Shown: positions 3,594 to 6,354 of the stretch, piece by piece | Layout of the letters: every line of letters begins with the position of its first letter | How positions within the stretch are numbered: the stretch's first letter is position 1 | NCBI GenBank assembly: GCA_947452325.1 | Contig: CANGCZ010000099.1 | Coordinates: 1 to 6,354 of the forward strand | DNA from: Comamonadaceae bacterium | GTDB lineage: Bacteria > Pseudomonadota > Gammaproteobacteria > Burkholderiales > Burkholderiaceae_C | Length of the DNA stretch: 6,354 bases | Reading direction: 5' to 3' | Translations under genes and position numbers: made by a program | Notes under the pieces: generated by a model | Seen by the model: the letters and a program-made list of their open reading frames with translations, nothing else | Told to the model about the DNA's origin: nothing | Database searches by the model: none

Positions 3594-6354
3594 TCAGTCG
3601 GGCAGCAAGCGCTTTAAATAGCGACCGGTCACGCTGTCCGGGTTGAGCGCAATGTGTTCTGGAGTGCCTGTCGCCACCACTTGGCCGCCTCCGCTGCCAC
3701 CCAACGGCCCCATGTCTATCACCCAGTCAGCGGTTTTGATCACGTCCAAATTGTGCTCAATCACCACCATGGTGTTGCCCGCTTCAACCAATTGGCGCAA
3801 TACTTTGAGCAGCAAATCGATATCTGCAAAATGCAAACCCGTGGTCGGTTCATCCAAGATGTAAAGCGTTCTGCCGGTGTCGCGCTTGCTGAGTTCCAGC
3901 GCCAGCTTGACCCGTTGCGCCTCACCGCCAGACAAAGTGGTGGCCGCCTGACCTAAGCGTATGTAGCCCAAGCCCACTTCCATCAAGGTGGTGAGCTTGC
4001 GCGCCAAGGTCGGTACCGCTTTGAAAAACGCCAGCGCGTCTTCCACGGTCATGTTCAAAATCTGAGCGATGTTTTTGCCCTTGTATTGCACGTCCAGGGT
4101 TTCGCGGTTGTAACGCTGGCCCAGACACACATCGCAAGGCACATACACATCAGGTAAAAAATGCATTTCCACTTTGACCATGCCGTCGCCTTGGCAGGCG
4201 TTACAGCGTCCGCCGTCCACATTGAAAGAGAAACGACCGGGCCCGTAACCACGCTCGCGCGCCATCGGCACCTCGGCCATCAACTCGCGCAGCGGTGTGA
4301 ACAAACCGGTGTACGTGGCCGGGTTGGAGCGCGGTGTGCGGCCTATCGGGGACTGATCCACATTGATGACTTTGTCAAAGTGATACAGGCCCAGAATGTC
4401 GTCATGAGCTGCCGGTTCTTCGTGTGCGCGGTGAATTTGCCGGGCCACCGCCGCGTACAAAGTGTCATTCACCAAAGTGGATTTGCCCGAGCCGGACACA
4501 CCGGTCACGCAGGTGAACAAGCCGACTGGAAATTCGACCGTCACGTTTTGCAGGTTGTGGCCGCGCGCGCCGACCACGGTCAAGGCTTGCTTGGCCACGG
4601 TGCGGTTGGCCGGTATGACCGGGCTGCCAAACACATTGCTGGCCACCGGTTGCGCTGCTTGTGTGGTGGTTTGCTGCAATAACCAATCGCGGCGTTTGTC
4701 AGGCACTTCAATCGACAAAGCACCGCTCATGTAACGCCCGGTGAGCGAGTCAGGATTGGCCTCGATCTGCGCGGGCGTGCCTTGCGCCATGACGCGCCCG
4801 CCGTGCACGCCTGCACCCGGGCCCATGTCTATGCAATAGTCAGCCGCGCGGATCATGTCTTCGTCGTGCTCGACCACCAACACGCTGTTGCCGATGTCGC
4901 GCAAATGTTTGAGCGTATCAATCAAGCGGTCGTTGTCGCGCTGATGCAAACCTATGCTGGGTTCGTCCAACACATACATCACACCGGTGAGTCCAGAGCC
5001 TATTTGCGAAGCGAGTCGAATGCGCTGGGCTTCACCGCCGGACAAGGTGTCGGCACTGCGTGACAGGCTGAGGTAGGTCAAACCCACATCGTTCAAAAAC
5101 TTCAAGCGGTTGGCGATTTCTTTCACCACTTTGTCGGCGATATCGGCTTTGTTACCTTCAAGCTTGAGGTTTTGAAAATAGGTCTGGCATTCGGACAAGG
5201 TGGTGTGGCTGACATCGTGCAGTGTGCGCGCCTGCGGGCCCGTGCCTAGGCGCACATGGCGTGCTTCAGCACGCAAGCGTGTGCCCTCGCAAGCCAGACA
5301 CGCGCGGTGACCACGGTATCGCGCCAGCTCTTCGCGCACCAGCGACGAATCGGTGTCGCGATAGCGGCGGCTCATGTTGTTCACAATGCCTTCAAACGGA
5401 TGCGACTTGCTGGTCTTGCGACCGGCCTTGGCGCCTGACTCGAGCACATAGCTGAATTTGATGTCTTCTTCACCTGAGCCAAACAGCAGCACTTGCTGGA
5501 CGTTCTCCGGCAACTGCTCAAACGGTGTGTCCAGATCGAAGCCATAGTGTTTGGCCAGGCTCTCGAGCATGGCGAAGTAATAGGCGTTGCGCTTGTCCCA
5601 GCCTTTGATGGCGCCGCTGGCCAAACTGATGTCAGGAAACGCGACGATGCGTGCGGGATCGAAAAAACTTTGCTCGCCCAAACCTTCGCAGTCCGGGCAA
5701 GCGCCCAGCGGTGAATTGAATGAGAACAAACGCGGCTCGAGTTCGCCAATGGCAAAACTGCAATGTGGACACGCAAACTTGGCGTTGAACGCATGCTCTG
5801 TACCGGTGTCTAAGTCCAGCACGAGCGCGCGACCGTCGGCCAGTCGCAACGCAGTTTCCATGCTTTCGGCGATGCGCTGCAACATGTCAGGGCGCACTTT
5901 GAGCCGGTCTATCACCACATCGATATCGTGTTTTTCGTTTTTCACCAATGTGGGCAAATCGGCCAGTTCCACCACCTTGCCATCCACGCGAAAACGCACA
6001 AAGCCTTGGGCCTGCATTTGGGTGAACACTTCGGTGAATTCGCCTTTGCGTTCGCGTGCGACCGGCGCCATCAACAAAATGCGGGTCTCGGGGGGCAAGG
6101 CCAATACCGCGTCCACCATTTGCGACACGCTGGAGGCTTGCAAAGGCACGCCGTGCTCGGGGCAATGCGGCGTGCCCGCACGCGCGAACAGCAAACGCAG
6201 GTAATCGTGAATCTCAGTCACAGTGCCGACGGTAGAGCGCGGGTTGTGGCTGGTGGCTTTTTGCTCAATCGCAATCGCCGGTGACAAACCTTCTATCAAG
6301 TCAACATCGGGCTTGTCCATGCGCTGCAAAAACTGGCGCGCATAGGCCGACAAG
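3594..6354 (-). CDS. uvrA: UvrABC excision nuclease subunit A (5' partial)
   Basis: UvrA is the dimeric ABC-type ATPase that scans DNA with UvrB and recognises bulky lesions in nucleotide excision repair. The frame runs off the window edge; the TTG at 6351-6353 encodes the Leu of the internal motif SLSAYARQFL and is not a start, so about 56 N-terminal residues, including the first Walker A, lie outside. Counting that Leu as 1, visible parts are the UvrB-binding/insertion region (about 60-190), zinc module C195, C198, C219, C222, an extra CxxC (352, 355), signature LSGGEAQR (437-444), Walker B VLDEPS (461-466), H-loop VEHD (494-497), second Walker A GVSGSGKST (618-626), second zinc module C717, C720, C740, C743, second LSGGEAQR (807-814), Walker B ILDEPTTG (832-839) and IEHN (865-868). 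All are intact. The linker between the ABC halves (551-598) is about 28 residues longer than in E. coli. The promoter lies outside the window, so LexA control cannot be judged. Confidence 0.97.
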   Translation of the reverse strand, partial: LSAYARQFLQRMDKPDVDLIEGLSPAIAIEQKATSHNPRSTVGTVTEIHDYLRLLFARAGTPHCPEHGVPLQASSVSQMVDAVLALPPETRILLMAPVARERKGEFTEVFTQMQAQGFVRFRVDGKVVELADLPTLVKNEKHDIDVVIDRLKVRPDMLQRIAESMETALRLADGRALVLDLDTGTEHAFNAKFACPHCSFAIGELEPRLFSFNSPLGACPDCEGLGEQSFFDPARIVAFPDISLASGAIKGWDKRNAYYFAMLESLAKHYGFDLDTPFEQLPENVQQVLLFGSGEEDIKFSYVLESGAKAGRKTSKSHPFEGIVNNMSRRYRDTDSSLVREELARYRGHRACLACEGTRLRAEARHVRLGTGPQARTLHDVSHTTLSECQTYFQNLKLEGNKADIADKVVKEIANRLKFLNDVGLTYLSLSRSADTLSGGEAQRIRLASQIGSGLTGVMYVLDEPSIGLHQRDNDRLIDTLKHLRDIGNSVLVVEHDEDMIRAADYCIDMGPGAGVHGGRVMAQGTPAQIEANPDSLTGRYMSGALSIEVPDKRRDWLLQQTTTQAAQPVASNVFGSPVIPANRTVAKQALTVVGARGHNLQNVTVEFPVGLFTCVTGVSGSGKSTLVNDTLYAAVARQIHRAHEEPAAHDDILGLYHFDKVINVDQSPIGRTPRSNPATYTGLFTPLRELMAEVPMARERGYGPGRFSFNVDGGRCNACQGDGMVKVEMHFLPDVYVPCDVCLGQRYNRETLDVQYKGKNIAQILNMTVEDALAFFKAVPTLARKLTTLMEVGLGYIRLGQAATTLSGGEAQRVKLALELSKRDTGRTLYILDEPTTGLHFADIDLLLKVLRQLVEAGNTMVVIEHNLDVIKTADWVIDMGPLGGSGGGQVVATGTPEHIALNPDSVTGRYLKRLLPD

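Noticed and set aside
5587..6204. Long + strand open frame (205 codons) opposite uvrA, and several similar frames over 3643-6284
   Set aside because: They lie wholly antisense to an intact, strongly conserved uvrA frame. Their translations are Arg/Ser/Ala/His-rich with no recognisable motif, as expected from codon bias on the opposite strand.
6351..6353. TTG as the uvrA start codon
   Set aside because: The residue aligns to the internal SLSAYARQFL motif of UvrA, about 56 residues in. The first Walker A motif would be missing, so the gene is cut by the window edge, not started here.

Overview
This 6.35-kb window looks like ordinary chromosome from a betaproteobacterium, most likely order Burkholderiales and close to the Comamonadaceae. 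The basis is the protein style: a uracil-DNA glycosylase with the proline/alanine-rich N-terminal tail I associate with that group, a long group-2 PyrF, and a UvrA very close to the proteobacterial form. Base composition is moderately G+C-rich. The lineage is inferred from general family knowledge; no search was run.

Left part (1-3097, all + strand) is a tightly packed gene row. It holds the C-terminal end of an EamA/DMT-type membrane transporter, tsaB (tRNA t6A synthesis), rimI (ribosomal protein acetyltransferase), a family-4 uracil-DNA glycosylase, and pyrF (OMP decarboxylase, UMP synthesis). The first two junctions are 4-base ATGA stop/start overlaps, which suggests one transcript with translational coupling. 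A 19-codon micro-ORF may bridge the glycosylase and pyrF, again with ATGA at both ends. A TACAAT box ending 7 nt before the pyrF start could instead give pyrF its own, nearly leaderless transcript.

Middle part (3098-3592) begins with a 138-nt spacer of about 33% G+C by hand count. It contains a perfect 8-bp inverted repeat just upstream of a small 118-residue winged-helix DNA-binding protein of unknown target. That gene is about 50% G+C.

Right part (3594-6354, - strand) is uvrA, the damage-recognition ATPase of nucleotide excision repair. Its 5' end, including the first Walker A motif, is cut off by the window edge. It converges on the winged-helix gene with only one base between the two stop codons.

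The contents are mostly core housekeeping functions: translation quality, pyrimidine synthesis and DNA repair. I see no RNA genes, mobile elements, CRISPR arrays or defence modules, and no convincing new multi-gene system. The items most worth a second look are the uncharacterised winged-helix regulator with its upstream dyad, the micro-ORF and leaderless arrangement at pyrF, and the altered catalytic motif of the uracil-DNA glycosylase.
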